Positions 16,461 to 25,600 are shown, counted from the stretch's first letter. The stretch: 64,000 nucleotides of DNA from Agrococcus terreus (GCF_014645235.1 NZ_BMLM01000001.1:1178001-1242000); one strand, 5' to 3'. Numbers and translations are program-made. The notes: generated by a model from the sequence alone, not told the origin.

Positions 16461-17630
16461 TCAGAGGATCGCGGGGTCGGCGACGGCGCGGGCCGGCGCG
16501 CGACGAGCCGCCCGTCCGAGGGCGTGGATCGAGGCGCGGGATGCGAGGGCCTCGGCGAGCCGCTCGTAGCCGGCGGCGACGTCGTCCCAGCGGAACGCCT
16601 GCGCCGCGCGCGATCGGGCGCGGGCGCCCAGCCGCGCGACGAGCGCGTCGTCCGCCTCGGCGGCCGCGAGGATCGACGGCAGCCCCTCGGGCGACCGGAA
16701 CGCCCACTCGCGCGTGCCCAGCACCTCCCGGTTGAAGCCGACGTCCCACGCCGCGACCGCGGCTCCGGCGCCCATCGCGCGCAGCAGCGAGGGGTTCGTG
16801 CCGCCCACGGAGTGCCCGTGCAGGTAGGTGCGGGCGCCGGCGTACAGCGCGTCGAGCAGCTGCTGGTCCCAGATGCCGCCGAGCAGCCGGATGCGCTCGT
16901 CGCCCTCGGCGGCCTCGCGGACGGCCGCGGTGTAGGCGGCGCTGTACGGGGCGGATCCGACGACGACGAGCGGCATGCGGGCGCCGCTGCGGCGGTAGCC
17001 GCGCACGATCTCGAGCACGTGGTTCTCCGGCTCGAAGCGGGCGACGACCAGGTGGAAGCCGCCGTCCTCCAGCCCTGCCTCGGCGATCCGGGCGCGATCG
17101 ACGTGCTCGAGGATGGGCGCTCCGTACCGCAGCAGCTCGGTCGGCACCCCGAACTCGCGCAGGTAGTAGTCGACGAGGCCGGGCGCATCGGCGATGAGCG
17201 CGTCGGCGGTGCGGACGGCCCGGCGCTCGGCCCACCGGTAGTAGCCGCGACCGGCGCGGCCCCACTTCGCGCGCTGCCACTCGAGCCCGTCGACGTGCAC
17301 CGCGACGGGGATGCCGCGGGCGCGCAGCAGCGGCACGTACGGCGCGTTCGCGGCGTTGAAGACGAACGCCGCGTCGGCGCGCCGCCCCGTGACCGCGAGC
17401 AGCGCGGCGATCCCCGTGCGGCTGAGCGTCTCGAGCTGCTTCTGCGGCACGGCGGGCACGTGCACGACCTCCATGCCGAGGTGCTCGCGCACGTGCGGGT
17501 GCTGGCGGTCGCCGTAGACGACGACCTCGTGGCCGCGGGCGACCAGGCGCCGCCCGACCTCCTCGACCGCGGTCTCGAAGCCGCCGTAGGACGCGGGCAC
17601 GCCCCTCGTCCCGAGCATCGCGATGCGCAT
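16461..17630 (-). CDS. Glycosyltransferase with DUF1972 (rhamnosyltransferase WchF-like)
   Basis: 389 residues. The start MRIAMLGTRGVPASYGGFET is the DUF1972 signature of WchF/rhamnosyltransferase-like GT4 enzymes, followed by HVDGLEWQRAKWG and, in the donor domain, VVARFEPENHVLEIVRG and HGHSVGGTNPSLLRAM. Members add rhamnose or another deoxysugar as the second residue of a lipid-linked repeat, which fits its place directly after the initiating transferase. ATG at 17630 lies 16 nt after the WbaP stop, with GGGAG upstream. Confidence 0.85.
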   Translation of the reverse strand: MRIAMLGTRGVPASYGGFETAVEEVGRRLVARGHEVVVYGDRQHPHVREHLGMEVVHVPAVPQKQLETLSRTGIAALLAVTGRRADAAFVFNAANAPYVPLLRARGIPVAVHVDGLEWQRAKWGRAGRGYYRWAERRAVRTADALIADAPGLVDYYLREFGVPTELLRYGAPILEHVDRARIAEAGLEDGGFHLVVARFEPENHVLEIVRGYRRSGARMPLVVVGSAPYSAAYTAAVREAAEGDERIRLLGGIWDQQLLDALYAGARTYLHGHSVGGTNPSLLRAMGAGAAVAAWDVGFNREVLGTREWAFRSPEGLPSILAAAEADDALVARLGARARSRAAQAFRWDDVAAGYERLAEALASRASIHALGRAARRAPARAVADPAIL

Positions 17631-17646
17631 CAGCAGGTCGCTCCCA

Positions 17647-19194
17647 TCAGTAGGCCCCTCTCGGACGGACCATGACCTTGGCGGTGCGCCAAATGATCAT
17701 GACGTCCTCCATGACCGACCAGTTCTCGACGTAGCGGAGGTCCAGGCGGACGCTCTCCTCCCACGAGAGGTCGCTGCGCCCGCTGACCTGCCAGAGCCCC
17801 GTGATGCCGGGCTTGAGGTAGAGGCGACGCGCGACGGTCCCGTCGTAGGAGGTGGCCTCCGCGGGCAGCGGCGGCCGCGGCCCGACGACGCTCATGTCGC
17901 CGCGGAGCGCGTTCCAGAACTGCGGGAGCTCGTCGAGCGAGGTGCGGCGGAGGAAGCGGCCGACGCGCGTGACGCGCGGGTCCTCGCGCAGCTTGAACAT
18001 CGGTCCGTCGGCCTCGTTCTGCGCGAGCAGCGCGGCGAGCTGGGCCTCGGCGTCGACGCGCATCGTGCGGAACTTCAGCATCGAGAAGAGCTGGCCGTCG
18101 CGCCCGACGCGCTGCTGGCTGAAGAGCACGGGGCCGGGGGAGTCGAGGCGGATCGCGATCGCGATGGGGATCGCGAGCAGCGCGATCGGCAGGAGCGCGA
18201 GCGATGCGACCCCGATGTCGAGCGCGCGCTTCAGCACGTGCCGACCGCCGTCGAACGTGGGGATGCGCACCTGCACGAGCGGCAGGCCGTCGACGGGGCG
18301 GAACGAGATCCGCGGCCCGGCGACCTCGGCCAGCCGGCTGTAGAGCACGAGCTCGGCGCAGCAGCCCTCGAGCCGGCGGCTCAGCTCGGCGAGGCCGCGG
18401 GCGTCGCCGTCGGCGTCGCCGGCCAGGATGACGGCGTCGGCACCGATGCGCTGGGCGATCTCGGCGAGCTGCTGGACGTCGCCGAGCACGGGCACGCGGC
18501 GGCCGTCGTGGGCGAAGGGCTCGTTGCCCCCGTCGCGCACGACGGCGCCGAGCACGTGGTACCCGAGCTCGCCGGCTCGCGCGAGCCGGGCGAGCACGTA
18601 GGCGACCTCGGCCCGATCGCCGACCACGACGGTGCGCGACGCCCACTCGCCCTCCCGCCGGCGGCCGATGAGCCAGCGGCGCCACTGCCAGCGGCCCACG
18701 AGCACGGCGACGAGCGCCGCGGGCAGCGCCGCGAGCAGCTGCAGCCGCAGGTCGTGCCACTCGAACGCCAGTGCCGGGATCGCGAGCACGCCGAACGCGA
18801 GCAGCGCCGCGTGCGCGACCCGTCGGTACTCGGTCGCGCCGGAGGTGAGGATGCCGGGCTCGCGCGAGCGGAACGCCGCGAGCAGCAGGAGCACGACGGT
18901 CGCCGTGAGCACCGGCGCGGCGAGCACGGGCATGAGCGGCGGCGTCGGGATCTCGGGGGCGCGCGCGCCCGGCTCGAGCAGGCCGACGATGAGGGTGGTG
19001 GCCACCACGACCGCGAGGTCGGTGGCGGCGAGGCGCAGCCGCGTCCGCCGCTCGAGGCCCAGGCGACGCACGATCGAGGGCGCCGAGCGCGGAGAGCGCG
19101 CCCCGGCGAGGGGGAGCACGGCCGCCGCAGGCTGCACGGGCGCGCGTCGACCCGCGAGCCGGGGTGCCGGCACCGATCGATGCGCCCGTTGCAT
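17647..19194 (-). CDS. Undecaprenyl-phosphate sugar phosphotransferase (WbaP/CpsE-like)
   Basis: 515 residues. There are four to five membrane helices in the first 150 residues, a Rossmann-like middle (about 150-270) and a C-terminal bacterial sugar transferase domain (about 320-515) with KRALDIG, the membrane re-entrant helix, SPGPVLFSQQRVG, MLKFRTM and KPGITGLWQVSGRSDLSW. It transfers a sugar-1-phosphate to undecaprenyl phosphate and so starts repeat-unit assembly. ATG at 19194 is preferred because AGGGG sits 8 nt upstream; an in-frame GTG at 19203 overlaps that Shine-Dalgarno. First gene of the operon; its promoter region contains the third copy of the shared motif. Confidence 0.88.
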   Translation of the reverse strand: MQRAHRSVPAPRLAGRRAPVQPAAAVLPLAGARSPRSAPSIVRRLGLERRTRLRLAATDLAVVVATTLIVGLLEPGARAPEIPTPPLMPVLAAPVLTATVVLLLLAAFRSREPGILTSGATEYRRVAHAALLAFGVLAIPALAFEWHDLRLQLLAALPAALVAVLVGRWQWRRWLIGRRREGEWASRTVVVGDRAEVAYVLARLARAGELGYHVLGAVVRDGGNEPFAHDGRRVPVLGDVQQLAEIAQRIGADAVILAGDADGDARGLAELSRRLEGCCAELVLYSRLAEVAGPRISFRPVDGLPLVQVRIPTFDGGRHVLKRALDIGVASLALLPIALLAIPIAIAIRLDSPGPVLFSQQRVGRDGQLFSMLKFRTMRVDAEAQLAALLAQNEADGPMFKLREDPRVTRVGRFLRRTSLDELPQFWNALRGDMSVVGPRPPLPAEATSYDGTVARRLYLKPGITGLWQVSGRSDLSWEESVRLDLRYVENWSVMEDVMIIWRTAKVMVRPRGAY

Positions 19195-19235
19195 CCGAAC
19201 CACCCCTCGTCGTGACCCGCGCCTGCGGGTTCGCG

Positions 19236-19265
19236 ATAACAGCGTTTCGTAACACTATGCGCAAA
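19236..19265 (-). promoter_or_regulatory. Putative promoter of EPS operon
   Basis: On the minus strand TTGCGC (19265-19260) and TGTTAT (19241-19236) are separated by 18 nt, about 40 nt before the WbaP start. The shared motif at 19251-19269 overlaps the -35 and spacer. Confidence 0.4.
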
Positions 19266-19269
19266 CTTC
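19251..19269 (+). promoter_or_regulatory. EPS-locus shared motif, copy 3
   Basis: AACACTATG, 3 nt, AAACTTC, written on the plus strand while the EPS operon runs on the minus strand. It differs from copies 1 and 2 at only two of the 16 constrained positions. Its overlap with the putative -35 suggests a different regulatory effect from copies 1 and 2. Confidence 0.55.
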
Positions 19270-19343
19270 CTCAGGGTGCCACGCCACCCATCCCCAGGAT
19301 TCGCCCGGCGTGCCGGGCCGTCGCGGGACGGGCGCGAAGCGCG

Positions 19344-19381
19344 GACCGGGCCCCGACGCGCGATGCGTCGTGGGCCCGGTC
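19344..19381 (-). terminator. Terminator of kgd
   Basis: Inverted repeat GACCGGGCCC ... GGGCCCGGTC, continued inward by CGACGC ... GCGTCG with a 5-nt loop and one bulge, about 16 paired bases. It begins 15 nt downstream of the kgd stop and separates kgd from the EPS operon promoter. Confidence 0.75.
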
Positions 19382-19396
19382 AGCGGTGCTCGGCGA

Positions 19397-22300
19397 TCAG
19401 GAGAGCGCGGCCTCCACGAGCGCGGCGAGCTCCTGCGCGGAGCGCTTGGCCGAGCCGGTGGCGGGGCTCGCCGACGAGGCGCGCGAGACGACCTTCAGCG
19501 TACGGCCGTGCAGGTGGCGCGGCAGCACGAGGTGCACGAACGGCCAGGCGCCCTGGTTGAGCGGCTCCTCCTGCGCCCAGACGAGCTCGGCGTCGGGGTA
19601 GCGGTCGACGATCGCGTTGATCTCGTCGATCGGCAGCGGGTACAGCTGCTCGACGCGCACGAGCGCGACGTCCTCGATGCCGCGCTTCGCGATCTCGGCC
19701 TTGAGGTCGTAGTGCACCTTGCCCGAGTGCAGCAGCACGCGGCGGACCTTCGTCGGGTCCTGGATCCGGGCGTCGTCGATCACCGGCTGGAAGCGGCCGG
19801 TGGCGAAGTCCTCCACCGAGCTCGTCGCGTCGCGCAGGCGCAGCATCGCCTTCGGCGTGAAGACGACGAGCGGGCGGCGCGGGCGCGCGTACGCCTGGCG
19901 GCGCAGCAGGTGGAAGTGGTTCGCCGGGGTCGACGGGCGGGCGATCGTCATGTTGCTCTCGGCCGCGAGCTGCAGGAAGCGCTCGATGCGCGCCGACGAG
20001 TGGTCGGGGCCTGCGCCCTCGTAGCCGTGGGGGAGCAGCAGCACGAGCGAGGCGTGCTGGTTCCACTTCTGCTCGGCCGACGAGATGAACTCGTCGATCA
20101 CGATCTGGGCGCCGTTGGCGAAGTCGCCGAACTGCGCCTCCCACAGCACGAGCGCGTCGGGGCGCTCGACCGAGTAGCCGTACTCGAACGCCATCGCCGC
20201 GTACTCGCTGAGGAGCGAGTCGTACATCGAGATGCGGCCCTGGGCCTCGCCGAGGTTCGCGAGCGGCAGCCACTCCTGGCCGTTGTGCTTGTCGTGCATG
20301 ACCGCGTGGCGCTGCACGAACGTGCCGCGGCGCGTGTCCTGGCCCGTCATGCGCACCGAGATGCCCTCGAGCAGCAGCGACCCGAGCGCGAGCAGCTCGC
20401 CGAACGCCCAGTCGATGCCGCCGGAGCGGCTCGCCTCGACGCGCTTGGAGAGCACCTGCTTGACCTTCGGGTGCACGGTGAAGCCCTCGGGCGGGTTCCC
20501 GTGCGCGGCGCCGATCGCCTCGACGACCTCGGTGCCGACGCCGGTCGACTCCGGCTCGCCCTCGGCCTCGGCGGGCGCGGGCTCGACGACGGGCAGCGAG
20601 CCCGTCGCGGCCGCGTGCGTCTCCATGAAGGCCTGCTCGAGCTTGCCCTGGAAGTCGGCCTGCGCGCCCTCGTACTCCTCGAGCGTGATGTCGCCGCGGC
20701 CGACGAGGTTCTCGGCGTAGAGGGTGCGGACGGAGCGCTTCGCCTCGATGAGCGAGTACATGAGCGGCTGCGTCATGGTGGGGTCGTCGCCCTCGTTGTG
20801 CCCGCGGCGGCGGTAGCAGATGAGGTCGATGACGATGTCGCGCTTGAACTCCTGGCGGTACTGGAACGCCAGCTCCGCCACGCGCACGACGGCCTCGGGG
20901 TCGTCGCCGTTCACGTGCAGCACGGGGGCGTGGATCGACTTCGCCACGTCGGTCGCGTACGTCGACGAGCGCGACTCCGACGGCGGCGTCGTGAAGCCGA
21001 GCTGGTTGTTGACGACGAGGTGCACGGTGCCGCCGGTGCGGTAGCCGCGCAGCTGCGAGAGCTGGAGGGTCTCGAACACGACGCCCTGGCCGGCCATGGC
21101 CGCGTCGCCGTGCACGAGCACGGGCAGCACCGAGTGCTCGCCGTTGCCGAGGCGGTCCTGCTTGGCGCGGACGATGCCCTCGAGCACGCCGTTGACCGCC
21201 TCGAGGTGCGAGGGGTTCGCGGCGAGGTAGACGGGCACGGTCGAGCCGTCGGCGGCGGTGAACTCGCCCTCGTTGCCGAGGTGGTACTTCACGTCGCCCG
21301 AGCCGGTGAAGACGGCGGCGCCCTCGAACTCCTGGAACACCTGGCCGTAGGTCTTGCCGGCGATCGAGGTGAGCACGTTGAGGCGGCCGCGGTGCGGCAT
21401 GCCGATCGCGACCTCGTCGAGGCCCTCGGTCGCGGCGCCCTGGAGGAGCGCGTCGAGGAAGGCGATCATCGACTCCGCGCCCTCGAGCGAGAAGCGCTTC
21501 TGGCCGACGTACTTGGTCTGCAGGAACGTCTCGAACGCCTCGGCCTCGTTGAGCTTGCGCAGGATGCGCATCTGCTCGTCGTGGGTGGGCTTGACGTACG
21601 GCACCTCGAGGTGGCTCTGGAACCACTGGCGCTGCGCCGGGTCGGCGATGTGCATGTACTCGACGCCGATGGTGCGGCAGTACGTGTCGCGGAGCACGCC
21701 GAGCACGTCGCGCAGCAGCGCCTGGCGCTTGCCGCCGAAGCCGCCCGTGACGAACTCGCGGTCGAGGTCCCAGAACGAGAGGCCGTGCTGCTCGATCTCG
21801 AGGTCGGGGTGGGTGCGCTGCACGTACTCGAGCGGGTCGATGTCGGCCATGAGGTGGCCGCGGACGCGGTACGAGTTGATGAGCTGGGCGACGCGGGTCT
21901 GCTTCGAGAGCTCGTCGGCCGAGCGGACGGCGACGTCGGTCGACCACTTGATGGGCTCGTAGGGGATGCGCAGGTCCGCGAAGATCCCCTTGTAGAAGTC
22001 CTGCTCGCCGACGAGGAGGCCGTTGACGATCTTCAGGAACTCGCCCGAGCCCGCGCCCTGGATGACGCGGTGGTCGTAGGTCGAGGTGAGCGTGATGGTC
22101 TTGCCGATGCCGGCCTCGGCGAGGCGCTCCGGGCTCGAGCCCGTGAACTCGGCCGGGTAGTCGAGCGCGCCGGCGCCGATGATGCAGCCCTGGCCCTGCA
22201 TGAGGCGGGGCACCGAGTGCACGGTGCCGATGCCGCCCGGGTTCGTGAGCGAGATGGTCGTGCCGGCGAAGTCGCCCGCCTCGAGCTTGTTGGCGCGCGC

Positions 22301-23230
22301 CTTCTTCACGAGCGCCTCGTAGGCGGCGACGAACTCGGCGAAGTCCATCGTCTCGGTGCGCTTGATGCTCGGCACGAGCAGGGCGCGGGTGCCGTCGGGC
22401 TTCGGGAGGTCGATCGCGATGCCGAGGTTGACGTGCGGCGGGGCGACGAGCGAGGGCTTGCCGTCGACCTCGTCGTAGTAGACGTTCTGGCTCGGGAAGG
22501 CCTTGAGCGCCTGGACGAGCGCGTAGCCGATGAGGTGCGTGAACGACACCTTGCCGCCGCGCGTGCGGCGCAGGTGGTTGTTGATGACGATGCGCTGGTC
22601 GATCATCAGCTTCGCCGGGACGGTGCGGACGCTCGTCGCGGTGGGGACGAGCAGCGAGCGGTCCATGTTGGCGGCGAGCGTCTTGGGCATGCCGCGGAGG
22701 GTCGTGACCTTCGGCTCCTCGCTGGGAGCCTCGGCCTCGTCCTTCTTCGCGCCCGGCGCGGGGGCGTCGGCGGGGACGGGCTTGGGGCGCGCGGCCTGCT
22801 TCGTGGTGCGGGCGACGATCGAGCCGTCGCCCTTCGCAGCCGGTGCCGGGGTGTCGGCCTGGTTCTCGGTCTTCTCCTGCGGCGCGTCCTGGTTGCGCTG
22901 CGCCTGGCCGGCGTCGACCGGCTGGTCGGGGCGCGAGCCCGGGCGGACGGGGCGCTTGGGCGGAGCGGGCTGCGAGGCGGAGGCCTGCGGCGTGGAGGCG
23001 GGCTCGGGGGTCGGCGCCGAGGCGGGCTTCGCGGCCTCGCCCGTGGCGGGCTTCGGGGCCTCGCTCATGCTCGTGGCGGCGCCGCCGGCGTCGCGCTGCG
23101 CGGCGTACCGCTCGAGGATCGGCCACCAGGACTGGGCGACGGAGCCCTTGTCCTTGAGGAAGAGCTGGTACTGCTCCTCCACGAGCCATTCGTTCGCTCC
23201 GAACTCGCTGTCGTCCGCAGGGCTGGACAC
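19397..23230 (-). CDS. kgd: Multifunctional 2-oxoglutarate metabolism enzyme (Kgd/OdhA, SucA-SucB fusion)
   Basis: 1,277 residues, close to the usual 1,210-1,260 of the family. Order: N-terminal signature EFGANEWLVEEQYQLFLKD (about 8-26), Pro/Ala-rich linker (about 50-150), E2-type acyltransferase domain (about 185-400) with the catalytic segment YDHRVIQG, then the ThDP-dependent E1 part with RGHLMADIDPL (about 456), GMPHRGRLNVL (about 610) and GDAAMAGQGVV (about 705). It catalyses decarboxylation of 2-oxoglutarate and, with lipoyl E2 and Lpd partners, supplies succinyl-CoA to the TCA cycle; actinobacterial members are regulated by the FHA protein OdhI/GarA. GTG at 23230 is chosen because GGAAGAGG lies just upstream and the family signature starts soon after; ATG at 23302 is an alternative. 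Confidence 0.93.
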   Translation of the reverse strand: MSSPADDSEFGANEWLVEEQYQLFLKDKGSVAQSWWPILERYAAQRDAGGAATSMSEAPKPATGEAAKPASAPTPEPASTPQASASQPAPPKRPVRPGSRPDQPVDAGQAQRNQDAPQEKTENQADTPAPAAKGDGSIVARTTKQAARPKPVPADAPAPGAKKDEAEAPSEEPKVTTLRGMPKTLAANMDRSLLVPTATSVRTVPAKLMIDQRIVINNHLRRTRGGKVSFTHLIGYALVQALKAFPSQNVYYDEVDGKPSLVAPPHVNLGIAIDLPKPDGTRALLVPSIKRTETMDFAEFVAAYEALVKKARANKLEAGDFAGTTISLTNPGGIGTVHSVPRLMQGQGCIIGAGALDYPAEFTGSSPERLAEAGIGKTITLTSTYDHRVIQGAGSGEFLKIVNGLLVGEQDFYKGIFADLRIPYEPIKWSTDVAVRSADELSKQTRVAQLINSYRVRGHLMADIDPLEYVQRTHPDLEIEQHGLSFWDLDREFVTGGFGGKRQALLRDVLGVLRDTYCRTIGVEYMHIADPAQRQWFQSHLEVPYVKPTHDEQMRILRKLNEAEAFETFLQTKYVGQKRFSLEGAESMIAFLDALLQGAATEGLDEVAIGMPHRGRLNVLTSIAGKTYGQVFQEFEGAAVFTGSGDVKYHLGNEGEFTAADGSTVPVYLAANPSHLEAVNGVLEGIVRAKQDRLGNGEHSVLPVLVHGDAAMAGQGVVFETLQLSQLRGYRTGGTVHLVVNNQLGFTTPPSESRSSTYATDVAKSIHAPVLHVNGDDPEAVVRVAELAFQYRQEFKRDIVIDLICYRRRGHNEGDDPTMTQPLMYSLIEAKRSVRTLYAENLVGRGDITLEEYEGAQADFQGKLEQAFMETHAAATGSLPVVEPAPAEAEGEPESTGVGTEVVEAIGAAHGNPPEGFTVHPKVKQVLSKRVEASRSGGIDWAFGELLALGSLLLEGISVRMTGQDTRRGTFVQRHAVMHDKHNGQEWLPLANLGEAQGRISMYDSLLSEYAAMAFEYGYSVERPDALVLWEAQFGDFANGAQIVIDEFISSAEQKWNQHASLVLLLPHGYEGAGPDHSSARIERFLQLAAESNMTIARPSTPANHFHLLRRQAYARPRRPLVVFTPKAMLRLRDATSSVEDFATGRFQPVIDDARIQDPTKVRRVLLHSGKVHYDLKAEIAKRGIEDVALVRVEQLYPLPIDEINAIVDRYPDAELVWAQEEPLNQGAWPFVHLVLPRHLHGRTLKVVSRASSASPATGSAKRSAQELAALVEAALS

Positions 23231-23380
23231 GGTATCGATCGCCTCTTCCGATTGCTTCCGGGCACACCGCAGTGCGTTCTGCGGCACGGTGCCCTCCAGC
23301 ATAGTCCGCGCGCGGTGTGCGCTGCGCCGGTCGCGGGCGCGTCCCGCGGCCTGCTCGGCGTCGGCGTCCGGCGGCGCGCG

Positions 23381-23884
23381 TCAGCGGGCGAGGAGCGCCT
23401 CGAGGTCGACGCCCGCGGCCTCGACCGCGAGCATCATGACCTCGCGCCGCCAGACCACGCGCGGCTCGAAGCGCAGCGGCATGCCGGCCTCGTGCGGGGT
23501 GCGGTCTCCCTTCTTCCCGTTGCACGCGACGCACGCCGTGATCGTGTTGAGCCAGGTCGAGCCGCCGCCGCGCGAGGCGGGGTGGATGTGGTCGATCGTG
23601 GCACCGGGACCCTCGCAGTACGCGCAGCGCCGGCAGTCGCGGTCGAGCACGCCGCGGCGGCTCCACGGCATCCGGTCGTAGATGCGCGTGTGGGGGATCT
23701 GCACGTAGTCGTTGAAGACGACGACGCGGGGCACGGGCAGCTCGATCGACTCGGAGCGGATGGTGCCGTCGCCCGCGAGCATGATCTGCGCGCGCTCCTT
23801 GACGACGAAGGCCACGGCGCGCTGCAGCGAAGCGACGCCGATCGGCTCGAGCGTCGCGTTGAGCACCACCACCTGCGCAGTCAT
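23381..23884 (-). CDS. HNH endonuclease (small actinobacterial type)
   Basis: 167 residues. The N-terminal domain (VVVLNATLEPIGVASLQRAV) is typical of short actinobacterial HNH proteins. The HNH/zinc-binding region follows: CRRCAYC (about 83-89), ATIDHIHPASRGG with the catalytic His, the Asn in WLNTITAC, and VACNGKKGDRTP. Such enzymes cut DNA, but the cellular role of this widespread family is unclear. ATG at 23884 has AGGAGA 5 nt upstream. It is divergent from the DNA polymerase gene, with 135 nt between the starts. Confidence 0.85.
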   Translation of the reverse strand: MTAQVVVLNATLEPIGVASLQRAVAFVVKERAQIMLAGDGTIRSESIELPVPRVVVFNDYVQIPHTRIYDRMPWSRRGVLDRDCRRCAYCEGPGATIDHIHPASRGGGSTWLNTITACVACNGKKGDRTPHEAGMPLRFEPRVVWRREVMMLAVEAAGVDLEALLAR

Positions 23885-24007
23885 CGCGTCTCCTGAGCAT
23901 GATGATGCCGCATCCGGGTGACGCGCAGGTGTACGGCGCGCTGAGCGCCGGTGCCGACCGGCTTCGGAGCGGGCCGCGCTGCGGCGGACGATGTGGGCGC
24001 GGCGCAG

Positions 24008-24013
24008 TACGGT
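24008..24013 (+). promoter_or_regulatory. Leaderless -10 (polymerase)
   Basis: TACGGT exactly 6 nt before the ATG at 24020, so transcription should begin at or next to the start codon. Confidence 0.55.
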
Positions 24014-24019
24014 CGCGGC

Positions 24020-25594
24020 ATGGACCTCGCGGTGGCGCCGCTCGATCGGGGCGCCCGCGTCGTGGTGGCCCGCGTCGTCGACGGCGTCGCGGTCGACCCG
24101 CGCGAGCATCCGGCCGCGGCCGTCGCGGACGACGAGCGGCTCGCGGCGCAGGGCGCGCGCATCGTCTGGCAGGACGCCCGCGCGGTCGCGCCGGCGCTGC
24201 TCGACGCGGGACTCCGCCTCGAGCGCGTCCGGGATCTGCGGCTCGTGCACCGCATCCTCGTCGAGGCGCGCGACCTGCCGCGGCAGGACCGCTGGTCGCG
24301 CTCGCTGCGGGGCGGCGACGACGGCCTGTTCTCGCTCGCGCCCGAGCCGGAGGGCGTCGCGGCGATCGCGGCGGAGCTGGCGTCCCAGGAGGCGACGATC
24401 GACGGCGACGCGGGGCTCGCGATGCTCGCCGCCGCCGAGTCGATGGGCGCGGTCGTCGCGATCGAGCTGAGCCGCGAAGGGCTGCCGTTCGACCGCGCCC
24501 GACACGACGCGCTGCTCGTCGAGGCGCTCGGCGAGCGGCCGGTCGGCGGCGGCCGGCCGCGACGCATGGAGGCGCTCGCCGCCGAGGTGCGCGCGGCGCT
24601 CGCAGACCCGGGCCTCAACCCCGACTCGCCGCAGGACGTGCTGCGGGCGCTCCGCCGCGCCGGCGTCGACGTAGCCTCCACTGCGCGCTGGGAGCTGCGC
24701 GAGCACGAGCACCCCGTCATCGACCCGCTCATCGCCTACAAGCGGATGTCGCGCCTCCACACCGCGAACGGCTGGTCGTGGGCGCAGCGCTGGGCGCGCG
24801 AGGACGCGCGAGGCCGCACGCGGCTCGCGATCGAGTACGTGCCGGGCGGCGTCGTCACGGGCCGCTGGGCGACGGAGGGCTCGGGCGCGATGCAGATCGC
24901 GCGCGGCATCCGGGCGGCGGTCGCGGCGGAGCCGGGCATGCGGCTCGTCGTCGCCGACGCGGCGCAGCTCGAGCCGCGGGCGCTCGCGGCGCTCGCGCGC
25001 GACGAGGCGCTCGCCGACGCGGCGCGCGGCCGCGACCTGTACCAGTCGCTCGTCGACCGCGGTGTGGTCGACACCCGCGACCACGCCAAGGTCGGCATGC
25101 TCGGCGCGCTCTACGGGGCGACCTCCGGCACCGGCGGGCGCATGGTCCCGCGGCTGGCGCGCGCCTACCCGACGGCGATGGGCGCGGTGGAGGCGGCGGC
25201 GCGGGCGGGGGAGCGGCGCGAGCGCGTGCGCACCTGGCTCGGGCGGGCCTCCCCGCTGCCGCCCCGCTGGCGCGACGACGAGCGCGGCGCGATGCAGGCG
25301 CGCGCGTGGGGCCGCTTCACGCGCAACTTCGTCGTGCAGGGCACGGCCGCCGAGTGGGCGCTCGCGTGGATGGCGGGCGTGCGCCGCGCGATCCGCGACG
25401 TCAAGGGTGCCGCGCTCGTCTGCTTCCTCCACGACGAGGTGATCGTGCAGGCGCCCGCCGACCGCGCTGAGGAGGTCGCCGACGCCGTGCGCGAGGCGGC
25501 GGCGCTCGCGGGCCGGACGCTCTTCGGCGCCTTCCCGATCGAGTTCCCGGTGCAGGCCCGCGTCGTCGACGACTGGAGCGAGGGCAAGGGCTGA
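24020..25594 (+). CDS. Bifunctional 3'-5' exonuclease/DNA polymerase (family A-like)
   Basis: 524 residues, lacking a 5' nuclease domain. The C-terminal half keeps PolI-family motifs in altered form: motif A VVADAAQLEPRALAAL (usual DYSQIELR; the first Asp is kept, about 313), motif B HAKVGMLGALYGATSG (usual KxxxFGxxYG, about 355-370), and motif C FLHDEVIVQAP with HDE (about 470). The N-terminal exonuclease region is poorly conserved. This matches the short actinobacterial polymerases named bifunctional 3'-5' exonuclease/DNA polymerase; their in vivo role is not established. ATG at 24020 is chosen from the -10 placed for leaderless initiation. It ends 18 nt before guaB1. Confidence 0.85.
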   Translation: MDLAVAPLDRGARVVVARVVDGVAVDPREHPAAAVADDERLAAQGARIVWQDARAVAPALLDAGLRLERVRDLRLVHRILVEARDLPRQDRWSRSLRGGDDGLFSLAPEPEGVAAIAAELASQEATIDGDAGLAMLAAAESMGAVVAIELSREGLPFDRARHDALLVEALGERPVGGGRPRRMEALAAEVRAALADPGLNPDSPQDVLRALRRAGVDVASTARWELREHEHPVIDPLIAYKRMSRLHTANGWSWAQRWAREDARGRTRLAIEYVPGGVVTGRWATEGSGAMQIARGIRAAVAAEPGMRLVVADAAQLEPRALAALARDEALADAARGRDLYQSLVDRGVVDTRDHAKVGMLGALYGATSGTGGRMVPRLARAYPTAMGAVEAAARAGERRERVRTWLGRASPLPPRWRDDERGAMQARAWGRFTRNFVVQGTAAEWALAWMAGVRRAIRDVKGAALVCFLHDEVIVQAPADRAEEVADAVREAAALAGRTLFGAFPIEFPVQARVVDDWSEGKG

Positions 25595-25600
25595 CCGGCC

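Noticed and set aside
19310-23896. Long plus-strand frame across kgd
   Set aside because: It is antisense to a clearly conserved Kgd/OdhA protein and composed of Arg/Ala/Glu-biased sequence without motifs.
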